Below, piece by piece: positions 47,438-58,993 of a stretch of 64,000 nucleotides of DNA. The DNA comes from Ehretia macrophylla (taxonomy: Eukaryota; Streptophyta; Magnoliopsida; Boraginales; Ehretiaceae): the NCBI GenBank assembly GCA_037974665.1, contig CM075768.1, positions 528,501-592,500 of the forward strand, given 5' to 3'. Position 1 is the stretch's first letter. Each line of letters opens with the position of its first letter. The translations under genes and the position numbers were made by a program. The notes beneath the pieces are model-generated. The model saw only the letters and a list, made by a program, of their open reading frames with translations. It made no database searches and had not been told where the DNA came from.

Positions 47438-48586
47438 TTCCTATACAGCTTTGGTATGAATATCAGACCATGCTGGAGGATTCTTCTTAAGACATTCAAA
47501 AATAGGTTTGCATAAATGGCAAATGCTTGGATAAAAATCTACAACATAGTTTAAAGATCCTAAAAATCTTTGCAACTGTGTTTTCTCGCGCAGAATGTTT
47601 GGGAATTTTTCTGCAAAATCAAGAGTTCTTTGGATTAGGGTGATCTTCCCAAAAGAAATCATGTTTCCAAGAAATTTGATTTTTGTCTGAAAAAGTCTAA
47701 TCTTGGGTGCAGAAACCACAAGACCGTTTTCTTTATTGACTTTAAAGAAAATACGTAAATGTTTCCAATGCTGATGAATGTCATTACTGAAGACTAAAAC
47801 ATCATCAATGTAAACAATTGTGAAGTCTGTGAACTGATTAAAAATCTGGTTCATAATGTTTTGGAATTCTGAAGGTGCATTCTTGAGCCCAAAAGGCATG
47901 ACATTCCACTCATATTGTCCAAATGGAGCGGTGAATGCTGTTTTGTACCTTTCTGGTTCTAGGACTTGGATTTGCCAAAATCCTGATTTCATGTCAAACT
48001 TACTGAAGACATGGGCCTGATGTAATCTCTTAAGGAGATCATTTTTGTTTGGCAATGGATATCTGATCCATTGTAAGACCTTATTTAAGGGCTTATAGTT
48101 TATGACTAAACGAGGGACTCCTCGTTCCTGTTCTGCATGTTAATTAACATAAAAGGCTGCATGTGACCATGGCTTTTTGCTGGGTCGGATTAGCTTTTTA
48201 TCTAATAAACTCTGGATCTCTTCTTTGCAAAGAGAAAGATATTCCTGGTTCATTTGGATGGGCCGAGACCTGGTAGGAATATTATGTTCTGAAAAGTCCT
48301 TCTCATATGGGAGAGAGACTGAATGTTTCTTACGAGCCCAAAAGGCCGTAGGAAGTTTTGAACAAACTTCTCTTTCAAGTTTGGTCTGGAAGTTTTTGAT
48401 GGACATTTGCTGTTTAGGAATTTGTTCATCAATTCTGAGACTTTTAATATCTTCTTTAACAAAACTGATTTGGTTTTCTTTCTGTTGGATTGAGTTAATA
48501 TCTCTTCGCTGTGAAGGATAATAAAACTCAAATATGATTGGTTTACCTAACACATTGGTAGATATACCTTGTTCTGTAACAATCAT
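47438..48586 (-). pseudogene. Viral copy 1 reverse transcriptase
   Basis: The segment 48586-48140 carries the connector and fingers (SLLDKKLIRPSKKPW). A TAA follows where copy 2 has a sense Lys codon, then 48055-47441 with FDMKSGFWQIQV, GLKNAPSEFQNIMN and catalytic YIDDVLVFS (about 47790-47815). The palm-to-thumb part LGSLNYVVDFYP is kept. It would copy pregenomic RNA into DNA. Catalytic residues are present but the frame is split by stops. Confidence 0.9.
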
Positions 48587-48890
48587 GGGAAATAACTATT
48601 GGAGGAATGGATTCCCGAGAATGACTTGGGAATTCAACTGTTTTATCAGAACAAAGCTGGTCGGGAAACAAATACCTTGATTGCACACATGTGCATTAGG
48701 TAATTTGTACCTGATCTGGAGTCTGGTAGAGTCAGTTGTAGAAAGCTTCTCTTTGGTTTTCTCAAAGTATTTGGAAGGTATCAAACCTTCTTGGATGCAG
48801 TTCATATCTGCTCCTGAGTCTAATAAGACAATGGTTTCAAATTTGAAATCATTAACCTTGATGGTTAACTGAACATACCATTTCTGGTAC
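48587..48890 (-). pseudogene. Viral copy 1 aspartic protease
   Basis: The catalytic LLDSGAD lies around 48804-48825, and the folded core (LPNAHVCNQGICFPTSF, QVILGNPFLQ) follows to 48596, where a TAG replaces a Gln codon. Pepsin-like retroviral-type protease that would process the polyprotein. The site that E occupies in copy 2 is intact here (ATATC, 48804-48808). Confidence 0.88.
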
Positions 48891-49589
48891 GTGATTCTAT
48901 GTAGAAGATTGAGGTAATCTTATGTTGGTTTGGAGGTGCTAGCTCCCTCTGTCAGTTTGCCAATAGCAATCTGAGTCTATTTATCAAGTTCATCATTCTG
49001 AGATAGATGTTCTTGACATTCTAGAGATTCTATTTGTAAGAGTTGGACATCTTGTTGGAGATGTTCATGATCAAGTCTGAGATCACAAATCTCTTGTCTA
49101 TACTCTTACCTGAGTTGTTGAATTTATGTTTTTAACAGTTTAATCTCATGCTGGAGATCAGAAATTCCCACTGGCTGGGATTTCCTTTTCTGGAAATGAC
49201 TGAGGACATCAAAATAATTTTTATTCTTGATGTTATTCTGGGAAGATATGGATGGAGGTTTATTTGCCTCTTTCTGATCCATAATTTCTTTAAGTCTGAG
49301 ACGATAAGCTTGCTTTTCTTCTGGATCATTGATCTTGCAGATCATATCGATCATAAGACCATGAGAATCTGTAAGGACGTTGAGTCATTTCTGACAGAAA
49401 CATGCTCCTATGTTGGGACAAGCACATTCCTGGATGGAGTTGGAAGAACTATTGGAATAGTAGTTATCTGTTCCAATCTGATTAATGTTTTGTTCATCAG
49501 AATATTCTGAAGAAAAGCTGGATGATGATTCAAGATAATCAATGGACTGGAGTATTCTGCTCTTTTTAGCTTCATCTAATTCTAATGAT
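48891..49589 (-). pseudogene. Viral copy 1 capsid-protease linker with coiled coil
   Basis: In minus order: Ser/Glu/Asp-rich acidic stretch, a Cys cluster CACPNIGACFC (about 49395-49430), then NDPEEKQAYRLRLKEIMDQK and a heptad-like region (LQHEIKLL onward, about 49000-49165) predicted to form a coiled coil. Stops are frequent. Caulimovirids often carry a coiled-coil virion-associated protein as a separate ORF; here it lies inside the polyprotein. Confidence 0.72.
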
Positions 49590-49763
49590 TGAATTAGTGA
49601 TCTGATTTTGCAATCTTTTGCAAATTGTTCTGGGTTACCACATTTGAAACATCCTGTGGTCTTATGTTCTTTACTATGTTTTGGTTTCTAATTTTTTCAT
49701 GGAAACTTCTGGTAATGTTTCTTTTTATGACTATATGGTTTGTTGACATATTTCTTGTTATAC
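49590..49763 (-). pseudogene. Viral copy 1 capsid C-terminus, truncated
   Basis: A Lys/Arg/His-rich tail and a zinc knuckle reading CFKCGNPEQFAKDC, where the metal-binding His has become Gln. The capsid is cut at 49763 by the inverted intergenic segment; the intact equivalent region in copy 2 is 62947-63384. Confidence 0.85.
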
Positions 49764-50462
49764 GGTTACTGAAGAATTCCATAAAACTTCAGCTAGTCCA
49801 GGTCAAACGGAAACTGGTAAAGACATCTCAAGTTTATTGATGGGTGTGGCTTTCCCAAAAAGCCAAATAAGATTTAGAAACTTGTTTATCTTCTAGCCTA
49901 TATTTTATTTTGTATTTTGCTTAGTCAACTTACCTTTAGCCAACTTTCCTTTAGCAAACCTATCTCAACAATCTTGTAAGGTCACGGGATTGAGGAGCAG
50001 AAGGCATAAGACTCTGTTGTTACCCATGTGGCGGTTAGATGAGATATAGTTAGGCTTCGAAGATAGTAAGACTAAGTACGATGCATATTAGATTATAGGA
50101 AAAATAGACTAGTTTATATATTTTCTTTGTATTAGTGGGAAATATACATCACTCAGTGTACTTGTATGTATTTACCATAAGTCAGCATGATCCAGACATG
50201 AAGAAGTTTTACAACGTCTTCAGCATAGAACCATTTTCAGACTCAGAGATGAAGAAGAAGATGAATAGATGAATCCAGTCATGATTCCATCATCAGACAT
50301 CATCATCACATGATAATAGAATTACTTTCGGTCATAGTGAAAGTAATCCAATCAAAAAACATAATCTTCATGTCAAGACAAAAGATCTTTCGGCAATAGT
50401 AAAAGCCAGACAAGATCATCACGTCAAGACAAAACAAGATTCGGTCACAGTAAAAGCCGACA

Positions 50463-50480
50463 TACTATTCATGAATAGTA
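50463..50480. promoter_or_regulatory. 18-bp perfect palindrome upstream of viral TATA box
   Basis: TACTATTCATGAATAGTA, conserved unchanged in the left arm (34723-34740) despite other differences between the arms. It lies about 90 bases upstream of TATAATAA. Possible binding site for a dimeric factor. Confidence 0.7.
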
Positions 50481-50568
50481 AAATCACTTTTTACTGTTCA
50501 CTTTTTGAAAAGTTACTTTTGACTTTTCATTTTACATTTTCACTATTGTAATCACAAATTCGATATCC

Positions 50569-50576
50569 TATAATAA
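50569..50576 (+). promoter_or_regulatory. TATA box of the inverted viral promoter
   Basis: TATAATAA preceded by CGATATCC and followed by GGCAGAGTCTGCC. Same context in the left arm at 34633-34640 on the minus strand. Confidence 0.6.
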
Positions 50577-50788
50577 GGCAGAGTCTGCCTCAGAACACAG
50601 AATCTGAATTCTCTTTCTTCCCCTTTAGAAGATTAAGATTTTAAGATCCTATTCAGGATCCGAATCTTCTTCCTTTACCTTTTTTATTTTTAATTCGGTT
50701 CACTCTTTTCCATTTGTACTCTTGTACAAACCAAAAATGTAACACAGACCTCTTCTAGTTCATCTAATAACAAGTAAGAGACTTTGTC

Positions 50789-51142
50789 AAAAATTGACAA
50801 GATGGTCTGCTATCTGGCAAAGATCTATTTAGATGCTATATTCTTCATATCCTTTGTTAATACGTCTTTGGCTTATTTATAGTCAACACGTACTATAAAT
50901 TTCTTGTTCAACAAATCATCTTGAAATTTTGAAATACATTTTACAATGGACAAAATCTCTTTTTTGACTATTGAATAGTTCTGTTGGGCTTTATCCCAAG
51001 TTCCTGAATGGAATCAAACAATGTGTTCTTTTCCTTGTAAGATCTGTTTTAATGTATCACCAAATCCTAATTCAAAGGCATCTGTCTAAACTATTTTGGG
51101 GGTGTCTAGTTGACATAAAGTCAAAACTGGTAAAACCTTAAC
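50789..51142 (-). pseudogene. Viral copy 2 RNase H, C-terminally truncated
   Basis: Matches copy 1 (47147-47437 plus 37240-37307) with several stops. It ends at the joint to the inverted promoter, so the last residues and the downstream genes are missing. It contains the uninterrupted target site of F (AATAC, 50859-50863). Confidence 0.85.
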
Positions 51143-52095
51143 TTAACGCTTAATTTCTTGTACAACTTTGGTATGAATATCAGACCATGCTTGAGGATTC
51201 TTTTTAAGACGTTCAAAAAGAGGTTTGCATAAGTGGCGAATGCCTGGATAAAAATCTGCAACATAGTTTAAAGATCCTAAAAATCTTTGCAATTGTGTTT
51301 TCTCACGCAGAATGTCTGGGAATGTTTCTGCAAAATCAAGAGTTCTTTGGATAGGGGGGATCTTCCCAAAAGAAATCATGTTTCCAAAAAATCTGATTTT
51401 TGTCTGAAAAAGTCTAATCTTGGGTGCAGAAACCACAAGACCATTTTCTTTAATGACTTTAAAGAAAATATGTAAATGTTTCCAATGTTGATGAATGTCA
51501 TTACTGAAGACTAAAACATCATCAATGTAAACAATTGTGAAGTCTGTGAACTGATTAAAAACCTGGTTCATAATGTTTTGAAATTCTGAAGGTGCATTCT
51601 TGAGCCCAAAATGCATGATATTCCACTCATATTGTCCAAATGGAATGGTGAATGTTGTTTTGTACCTTTCTGGTTCTAGGACTTGGATTTGCCAAAATCC
51701 TGATTTCATGTCAAATTTACTAAAGACATGGGCCTGATGTAATCTCTTAAGGAGATCATTCTTGTTTGGCAATGGATATCTGATCCATTGTAAGACCTTA
51801 TTTAAGGGCTTATAGTTTATGACTAAACGAGGGACTCCTCGTTCCTGTTCTACATGTTTATTAACATAAAAGGTTGCACATGACCATAGGCTTTTGCTGG
51901 GTCGGATTAGCGTTTTATCTAATAAACTCTGGATCTCTTTTTTGCAAAGAGAAAGATATTCCTGGTTCATCTGGATAGGCCGAGCCCTGGTAGGAATATT
52001 CTATTCTGAAAAGTCCTTCTCATATAGGAGAGAGACTGAATGTTTCTTACGAGCCCAAAAGGCCGTGGGAAGTTTTGAACAAACTTCTCTTTCAA
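51143..52095 (-). pseudogene. Viral copy 2 reverse transcriptase
   Basis: Open for 275 codons (51143-51970), with LIRPSKSLWS, FDMKSGFWQIQV, GLKNAPSEFQNIMN and YIDDVLVFS (about 51506-51535). It is better preserved than copy 1. A stop near 51985-52005 and one at the junction with protease interrupt the polyprotein. Confidence 0.9.
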
Positions 52096-52525
52096 GTTTG
52101 CTCTGGAAGTTTTTGATGGACATTTACTGTTTAGGAATCTGTTCATCAATTCTGAGACTTTTAATATCTTCTTTAAGAAAACTGATTTGGTTTTCTTTCT
52201 GTTGGATTGAGTTAATATATCTTCGCTGTGAAGGATAATAAAACTCAAATATGATTGGTTTACCTAACACATTGGTAGATATACCTTGTTCTGTAACATT
52301 CATGGGAAATAACTGTTGGAGGAATGGATTCTCGAGAATGACTTGGGAATTCAACTGTTTTATTAGCACAAAGCTGGTCGGGAAACAAATATCTTGATTG
52401 CACACATGTGCATTAGGTAATTTGTACCTGATCTGGAGTCTGGTAGAGTCAGCTGTAGAAAGATTCTCTTTGGTTTTCTCAAAGTATCTGGAAGGTATCA
52501 AACCTTCTTGGATGCAGGTCACATC
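52096..52525 (-). pseudogene. Viral copy 2 protease, C-terminal part
   Basis: Continues the protease split by E: EGLIPSRYFEKTKE, LPNAHVCNQDICFPTSF. A TAA near 52126 replaces the CAA of copy 1. The catalytic DSGAD is on the other side of E (62150-62170). Confidence 0.87.
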
Positions 52526-53040
52526 AGTCACGCCCCAACTCGACCCCACCTATAATTAGTCAGGACGCAACGAAATTTCGGCAGTATAACGACAGTAATT
52601 AAGACACCGATGCTCTAAACCAACCTCTAAAAATACCATACAATCAAACTCCTCAACCAATCAATAATCAATTCCTCAATACCATTAACAACATACAACA
52701 TAACCATATTATACAATAATCATTTTTAGACAATCCATTTATAGTTATACGCCTCCGTTCTAACATAATACCTTAACTTTAACATACATAACAAAATAGA
52801 CTATAACCAATTTAGTAATCTAAACAAGGTCAAAAGAAGGCTACTAAACCATTATACATAAGTCTTTATACTAAGGTAGGTTTTACAATACATCATATTA
52901 CAATAACTATAAACAATATCATGGCAAAGACTCCTGCACATAAGACTCATCCACATAAGGCACATTTTTCCCTTTTGGAGGCACGTACCCGTAATCTTGC
53001 TCAAGGACACCTGTATGCATGCAATAATAGAGAGTGAACT
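52526..53040 (-). repeat. Truncated 3' LTR of element E
   Basis: It retains the LTR end (complement of GGGGCGTGAC; the terminal base is mutated) and the micro-ORF, and loses the TATA box and all U3 sequence. Confidence 0.88.
52919..53020 (-). CDS. Conserved LTR micro-ORF, 33 aa (element E, 3' LTR)
   Basis: Still open from ATG to TGA although its TATA box has been deleted. Core DYGYVPPKGKNV and YVDESYVQES: Glu to Lys changes relative to the other copies suggest drift after the loss of the promoter. Confidence 0.42.
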   Translation of the reverse strand: MHTGVLEQDYGYVPPKGKNVPYVDESYVQESLP

Positions 53041-53640
53041 GTCTTCGTCAAACGATCCACGACAATCCAAACTACATCGTTACCTCTCGGTGTTCTAGGC
53101 AAACCAGTGACGATGTCCATCGTAATATGCTCCTATTTCCATTGTGGTATAGCCAACGGCTGAAGCAAACCTACAGGTCGTTGATGCTTGGCTTTCACTC
53201 GCTGACAAGTCAAACATCTAGACACGAATTGAGCAACTTCTCTCTTCATATTATTCCACCAGTAATGTTGCTTCAAGTCCCGATACATCTTTGTTCCACC
53301 AGGATGAATAGTATACTTAGAATTATGAGCCTCTTCTAGAATACCTTGCCTCAAACCCGGTTCATCGGGAACATAAACCATGTTCTGAAACCGAAGAATA
53401 CCATCCTTGTGTAATTTGAAGTCAAATTGATCATCCGTGATCTGATCCTTGATCTTCTGAAGTTTACCATCAAGTTGCTGAGCTTCTCTGATCTAAGACA
53501 GCAATAAAGGTTGAATACGGAGATGTGAACACATCACCCCAACCTGAGTTAACTCCGGTCTCCAATAAGTAAATTCCTCAAGAGCCTTCCACTTCTTGAC
53601 AGCCAAACAAGAAACACTCGTCTTACGGCTAAGAGCGTCT
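53041..53640 (-). pseudogene. pol: Element E integrase, truncated
   Basis: Zinc-binding part ([22 protein letters not shown], 53133-53381) and the first part of the catalytic core, ending at DRLTKT. The second Asp and Glu of the DDE triad are deleted. A TAG near 53490-53495 replaces a CAG. Confidence 0.87.
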
Positions 53641-55460
53641 ACCACAACATTTGCCTTTCCAGGCAGATAGCTGATAGAACAATTATAATCTCCGAAAAGT
53701 TCCATCCACCTCCGCTGACGCATATTCAACTCCTTCTGTGAGAATAAATACTTAAGACTCTTATGATCAGTGAAAATCTCGAACTTACTGCCCCACAGGT
53801 AATGACGCCACTTTTTTAGTGAGAAAACCATAGCTGCCAACTCAAGATCATGAGTCGGATAATTCACTTCATAAGGCTTCAACTTTCTAGAAGCATAGGC
53901 AATAACCCGGCCATTCTGCATAAGAACACATCCCAAGCCCTCCTTACATGCATTGCTGTAGATATCCATATTATCGGTCCTCTCTGGTAGAGCAAGTACC
54001 GGAGCAGTAGTCAACCTCTTTTTCAACTCTTGAAACCCACTCTCATATTTCTCATCCCAAACAAAGCTAGTCTGTTTCTGAGTTAACTTAGAAAGTAGCC
54101 CTGCAATCTTAGACATGTCCTTGACAAACCTACGGTAATAATCCGCCAAGCCAAGAAAGCTACGAACCTCAGAAACATTCTCCGGACGTTTCCAAGACAT
54201 CACCGATTCAATCTTAGTGGGATCTATAGAAATACCGCTCTGTGTGATAACATGGCCAAGAAAAGATATGCGTTGCAGCCAAAATTCACATTTGCTGAAT
54301 TTCGCATACAACTGATGCTCCTGCAGCTTCTGTAAGACAAGTCGTAGATGTTACTCGTGCTCCAATTCAAACTTAGAATAAACCAAGATATCATCAATAA
54401 AGATCACCACGAACTGGTCCAAGTATGGCTGAAAAACCCGATGCATAAGGTCCATAAATGCTACCGGTGCATTAGTTAATCCAAAGAGCATAACTACAAA
54501 CTCATAATGCCCGCACCGAGTCCTGAAGGCAGACTTCGGAACATCCTCCGTGCGAATCCGAAGCTGATAATACCCCTGCCTCAAGTCAAACTTAGAGTAG
54601 ACTTTGGCTCCCTGAAGTTGATCAAACAACTCGTCAATTAATGGTAAAGGATACTTGTTCTTGATGGTCACCTGATTCAAGCCACGATAGTCAATGCATA
54701 ACCTCAAGGTACCATTCTTCTTCTTCACAAATAAAATAGGAGCTCCCCAAGGTGAAGAACTCTGCTGAATGAAACCCTTCTCTATTAACTCATGCAACTG
54801 AGTTTTCAACTCCTTCAACTCAGCTGGTGCCATTCGGTACGTTGATTTAGAAATAGGTTGAGTACCGGGAACAAGATTAATCACAAACTCCACATCTTTC
54901 TCTGGCGGTAACCCTGGCAACTCCTCGGGAAATATATTAGGATATTCCCGAATAATAGGTACTTCCTCCAGCTGTAGCTTATCAGATGGCTTGTTAATCA
55001 AATAAGCTAGATAACCTGAACACCCCTTACTCACCAACTTAACGGCTTTAGTTGCTGAGATAACAAAACTTGTCTTAGCACCCCGGTTCCCTACTACCTC
55101 AACTACTGGCTGATCTGGGAAATAAAACTGGACTACCTTTGTTCTACAGTTCAACTGGGCATCATACTTAGAAAGCCAATCCATACCCAAGATAACATCG
55201 TCCCCCCGGATAGGAAATAAGATAAGGTCCGAAGAAAAATTATACCCCTTAACATGTATTAAACAATCCTTATATACTAAGACAGTAATATACTTATCAG
55301 TCAAAGAGGTACTAATCTCAACCACATAAGGCAGTCTTTCAGGTTGCACATTAACACATTACACACAAGCAGGAGTAATGAAAGAATGCGTAGCACCAGA
55401 ATCAATCAACACTTTAACAAGTTGATCAAGTATAAGGAAGTTACCTTCCACAACTGCAGT
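53641..55460 (-). pseudogene. pol: Element E protease-RT-RNase H
   Basis: Protease DSGATHSF around 55390-55415 with a TAA nearby (55359-55361). RT open for 332 codons (54351-55349) with [10 protein letters not shown] and FIDDILVYS (about 54380-54405). A TAA near 54350 replaces a CAA. RNase H has [10 protein letters not shown]: the first catalytic Asp is Asn. Close to F in sequence. Confidence 0.9.
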
Positions 55461-56708
55461 CTCCTCAGGCATCTCCTTCAAGTCAACTATGTAGGCCCGA
55501 GCCTAAACCCGCTGCTGCTGAGGTGCACTACTCGTAGGTCGACGATGAAAACCCTGAGTCGCTGCCTGACCCTCAGTCCTCTGATATCTAGGGCAATCCC
55601 TTGCCCTATGATGATTGCTACCGCAACCCAAACAAGCCCCTGACTTCACCCTGTAGTCAACCTCCACATGGCCCTGGCGCTTACAGTAAGTACACTGTAG
55701 TGATGAAGCACTGATACTGCCCCTAGAAGAACCAGAAGCTGAAGAAGCAGTTGTACCAGCCTGCAACTGAGGTCTAACAAAACTAGGCCTGTATTGACCC
55801 TGAGACTAGGCTGGCCTGTACTGGGACTGAACCTGATAGGACCCCTGCTGAAACTGAGGTCGATAATAACTCTACTGACCCTGCGGTCTGTAAGAGCTCT
55901 ACTGTGCTGGCGGCCTATACACAACCTTCAGTACTGAAGGCCTATACACTCCCTACTGACCCTGCGGCTGGAAGGGCCTCTTGCTAGGCTAACTAGATAC
56001 AATATGTTCCCCCTTTCTCTTCTCTAGTCTAGAAGCTGCATCAAAGGCCTTCGTAAGTATATCATACCGATTCAGAGCCATCGCATCCTGAATCTCGGGC
56101 CTCAACCCCTACATGAATCTACGAGTCTTACATTCCTCGTCAGCCACATACTCTGGTGCATACCGGGACAACCTAGTGAAAGTGGCCTCATACTTAGCCA
56201 CTGAAGCATCTCCCTGCACTAAGGCTAGAAACTCTGCCTCTCTCCGCTCCCTAGCGATCCTCGGGACATACTTTGCCCGGAAAGCTAACAAAAAGGTATC
56301 CCAAACATATAGAACACCCTGAGTCTCCCAACTAGTTTTCACCGTGCGCCACCATTCTCCTGCCTCATCATCCAGCAAATACACGGCAAAAATGACCTTC
56401 CTCTCATCGGTATAATCAAGAGGGTCAAAAATCTTCTCCACCTTGCTAATCCACGCCTCAGCTTTCCAATCGTCCGGCTCCCCCTGAAACCGCGGTGGAC
56501 AATACCCTAAAAACTATTTCAGTGTACCACGACCGTGGTACCCACCCTGTGCGTTCAATAACTGATTCTGCAATGCCTGATTTTGGGCAGCCTGCCCTGC
56601 CAGTAACTGTGCCTGACTGGCCATGAGCTCGTTCATCCTCTCAAAAGCTGCACCTATACGATCATCATCCCTAACTTGGCCTGGTGCCACATTTCTCAGA
56701 ACCTCATA
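55461..56708 (-). pseudogene. gag: Element E gag, main part
   Basis: Capsid-like segment 56109-56441 (EKIFDPLDYTDERK, FTRLSRYAPEY), Gln/Tyr/Pro repeat zone with a cluster of TAG codons at former CAG sites (55800-56000), and two knuckles. The first, CTYCKRQGHVEVDY, has lost its last Cys; the second, CLGCGSNHHRARDC, is intact. It is separated from its first 16 codons by J. Confidence 0.88.
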
Positions 56709-58149
56709 TGTGAAACCCCAAATTTTTGACCTTATCTCGCTTTGCATGTTTTATTCTCGTTTTACATGAATTGACCTGTCTATGTGCTACATGACTGAGA
56801 ATGTGATAATTTTGATATCAATACTCTTAGAACATGCTAAATGTGCATTCATGAAATTTTCATCAAAAACAGAGTCAGAAATGTTATCGTCGATTTTTAG
56901 TGAATAGTATTTTCGAAACACGTCTGCTAAAATTTTGAAGCTGGTATTTTTAACCCTTCTAGACCTACTCCATGGACTTTAATAGACTTGTGTTTGATGA
57001 AAACGGTTTTAAAATCGGCTTAGGAATTTATTAGGGTTTTTACACCGACTTTTACAAAAATCGAGTTTTAATCCGACTCGGGTGGAATTGTTTGAATGTA
57101 AAACTTCTTGTCACCTAAAAATAACCCACTTGAGATAACTTGGGTGTTGCATAATTGTTTTGAGCATTGGTGATCAAGAAAATGCATTTAAAGACAAGAA
57201 AACACTAAAAATACTAAGTTTTTAACTTTGACTTTTATTTAAATGTTGACCACCTTGCTCATAAGTAGTTACACACATTAAAACAAGCCAAAAACACCAC
57301 AAAACACACACAAAACCGTGAGTTCAAGGGGGAGGAAGAATAAGAGCATTTTCAAGGTTTTTCAAAGTAATTTTCACATAAAAACTTCATTTCAAGGCCA
57401 AATCACTTCATTCAAAGCTTGATTTTGCTTGTTGGGTATCCATTCTACCTATTTCTAGCCTTGGTTTGCATCAAAGGTGAGAGAAAAATTCTAGATCTCA
57501 AAATGTCATTTTTATGTTTTTGCGTATAAATGAAGATTGAACCGTTAGAATTGTAATCTGATGTTAGATTATTGATCCTTGCATGCTAGTGATCGTTCAG
57601 TGGTAATACTACGAGTTTCTGTTGGATGTAGCTTAATTTTTATTTTTCGGGTATTAAATTTTGATTACATTGTTCAATGTTGAATTAATTGAGTTGCGTT
57701 GATCGAAATCGATTGCCGTCGATTTCTAAATACTTGATAATTACGTGGTAGCACCGTTGTAATGCCAAATTTTTGATTGTGATGTCCGTGCCAAAATCCA
57801 AAAATTTCAGCCATGTTACACTAGGGTTTTAGGGTTATTGGGCATGATTTGGATGTGTTTTGGTTGGGTTCCGAGGGGGCTAATGTAGTTGATTGAACGG
57901 GTGAGTGTTTGAAACTGATTTGGAGTTGTTTGGATTAGTAAAATGTAAGATATGATTATTTGAAGTTTAGGTTGTCTTTCTTTAAATTGTTGAATTAAGC
58001 CTTTAGATGATTGGGTGGTATTTGAGTGATTGAATTGTGAGTTGTTAATGGTTAGACTAGGGTTATATTACGTGTTTCATGCATGTTAAGTTTGATGGCC
58101 TACTTTGTCATCTAACTTAGTTGTTTGTTGTTTAATTAAATATTGATGT

Positions 58150-58485
58150 TATATTGATTATTATTGAGTACGGGAATCGGGCACTTTTGTTGCTGATCTC
58201 TCAGATTATTGATTGATTATTGATTATGGGAATCGGGCACTTTTGTTGCTGATCTCCCTGTTTATTTATTTATTATTGAGTATGGGAATCGAGCACTTTT
58301 GTTGCTGATCTCCAAGATTATTGATTGATTATTGATTATGGGAATCGGGCACTTTTGTTGCTGATCTCCCTGTTTATTTATTTATTATTGAGTATGGGAA
58401 TCGGGCACTTTTGTTGCTGATCTCCCAGTTTATTTATTGATTATTGATTACGGGAATCGGGCACTTTTGTTGCTGATCTCTCGGT
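58150..58485 (+). repeat. Six 56-bp tandem units in LTR J
   Basis: GATCTC words start at 58195, 58251, 58307, 58363, 58419 and 58475, all 56 apart, each preceded by GGGAATCGGGCACTTTTGTT. It is the inverse orientation of the arrays in D. Confidence 0.92.
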
Positions 58486-58882
58486 TTATTTATGTTAAGT
58501 CTCATTGTTGTGAGCTTTGATAATGTTGTGTCACCTCGGGAGGCATCCTGGGTTGCGGGCACAGTTATCATGGCTAATCCCTATCTCGCATGGGCGGAGA
58601 GGCTATGGGGTGTGGGTCTAGTTCAAGGTACCTCAGGATTGTGTCATTGAGTTTGGAGGGGTTGTTGAGCATGGAATTGGTGTATGGAGCTTCATCAGTA
58701 AACGTATTGTATCCTTATTGTATGTTTACAGTTATTACTATTGTTGCATTTATAATGATTATTGATGTTATTGTGTGTTTACTGACTCAAATGATTATTT
58801 CCAAGGAGTTTAGTAAACCTTGTTCGAGATCTATCGGATCCTCGCTGGGCTTATTTTATATAAGCTCACTCTCTATTATTGC

Positions 58883-58993
58883 ATGCATATAGGTGTACTA
58901 TCGCAGGATTACGGGTACGTGCCTCCTGAAGAGGAGAATGTGGAAAATGTGTCTTACGTGGATGAGTCTTATGTTCCGGAGTCTTATCCTTGA
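58883..58993 (+). CDS. Conserved LTR micro-ORF, 36 aa (solo LTR J)
   Basis: ATG-to-TGA frame with DYGYVPPEEEN, the VEN insertion, and SYVDESYVPES. It is intact in a solo LTR that cannot transpose. Differences from D are few. Confidence 0.5.
   Translation: MHIGVLSQDYGYVPPEEENVENVSYVDESYVPESYP

Larger units (their letters stand above)
34241..49763 (-). mobile_element. Endogenous pararetrovirus copy 1 (Caulimoviridae, petuvirus-like), interrupted by F
   Basis: In minus-strand order: capsid zinc knuckle (truncated), coiled-coil linker, aspartic protease, reverse transcriptase, RNase H, an unidentified downstream ORF, a small Cys ORF, intergenic promoter, leader and tRNA-Met primer site. Element F (37308-47141) sits inside RNase H. 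There is no integrase, as expected of this family. Multiple stops and frameshifts make it a defective relic. Assignment near petuviruses rests on the RT motifs and polyprotein layout read by eye, and the genus is uncertain. Confidence 0.85.
49764..50788 (+). promoter_or_regulatory. Inverted copy of viral intergenic region/promoter (right arm)
   Basis: Reverse complement of 34421-35439 with scattered differences. Both ends are abrupt joints to viral coding DNA of opposite orientation. Elements in plus orientation: TTCGG repeats at 50327, 50389 and 50440, ACGTCA at 50421-50426, palindrome 50463-50480, TATAATAA 50569-50576, inverted repeat GGCAGA-G-TCTGCC 50577-50589. If active, transcription would run rightwards into copy 2 in antisense. 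Confidence 0.82.

Noticed and set aside
51894..52238. 114-codon plus ORF (and its match at 48177-48521)
   Set aside because: Antisense shadow of viral RT-protease; recurs because there are two viral copies.
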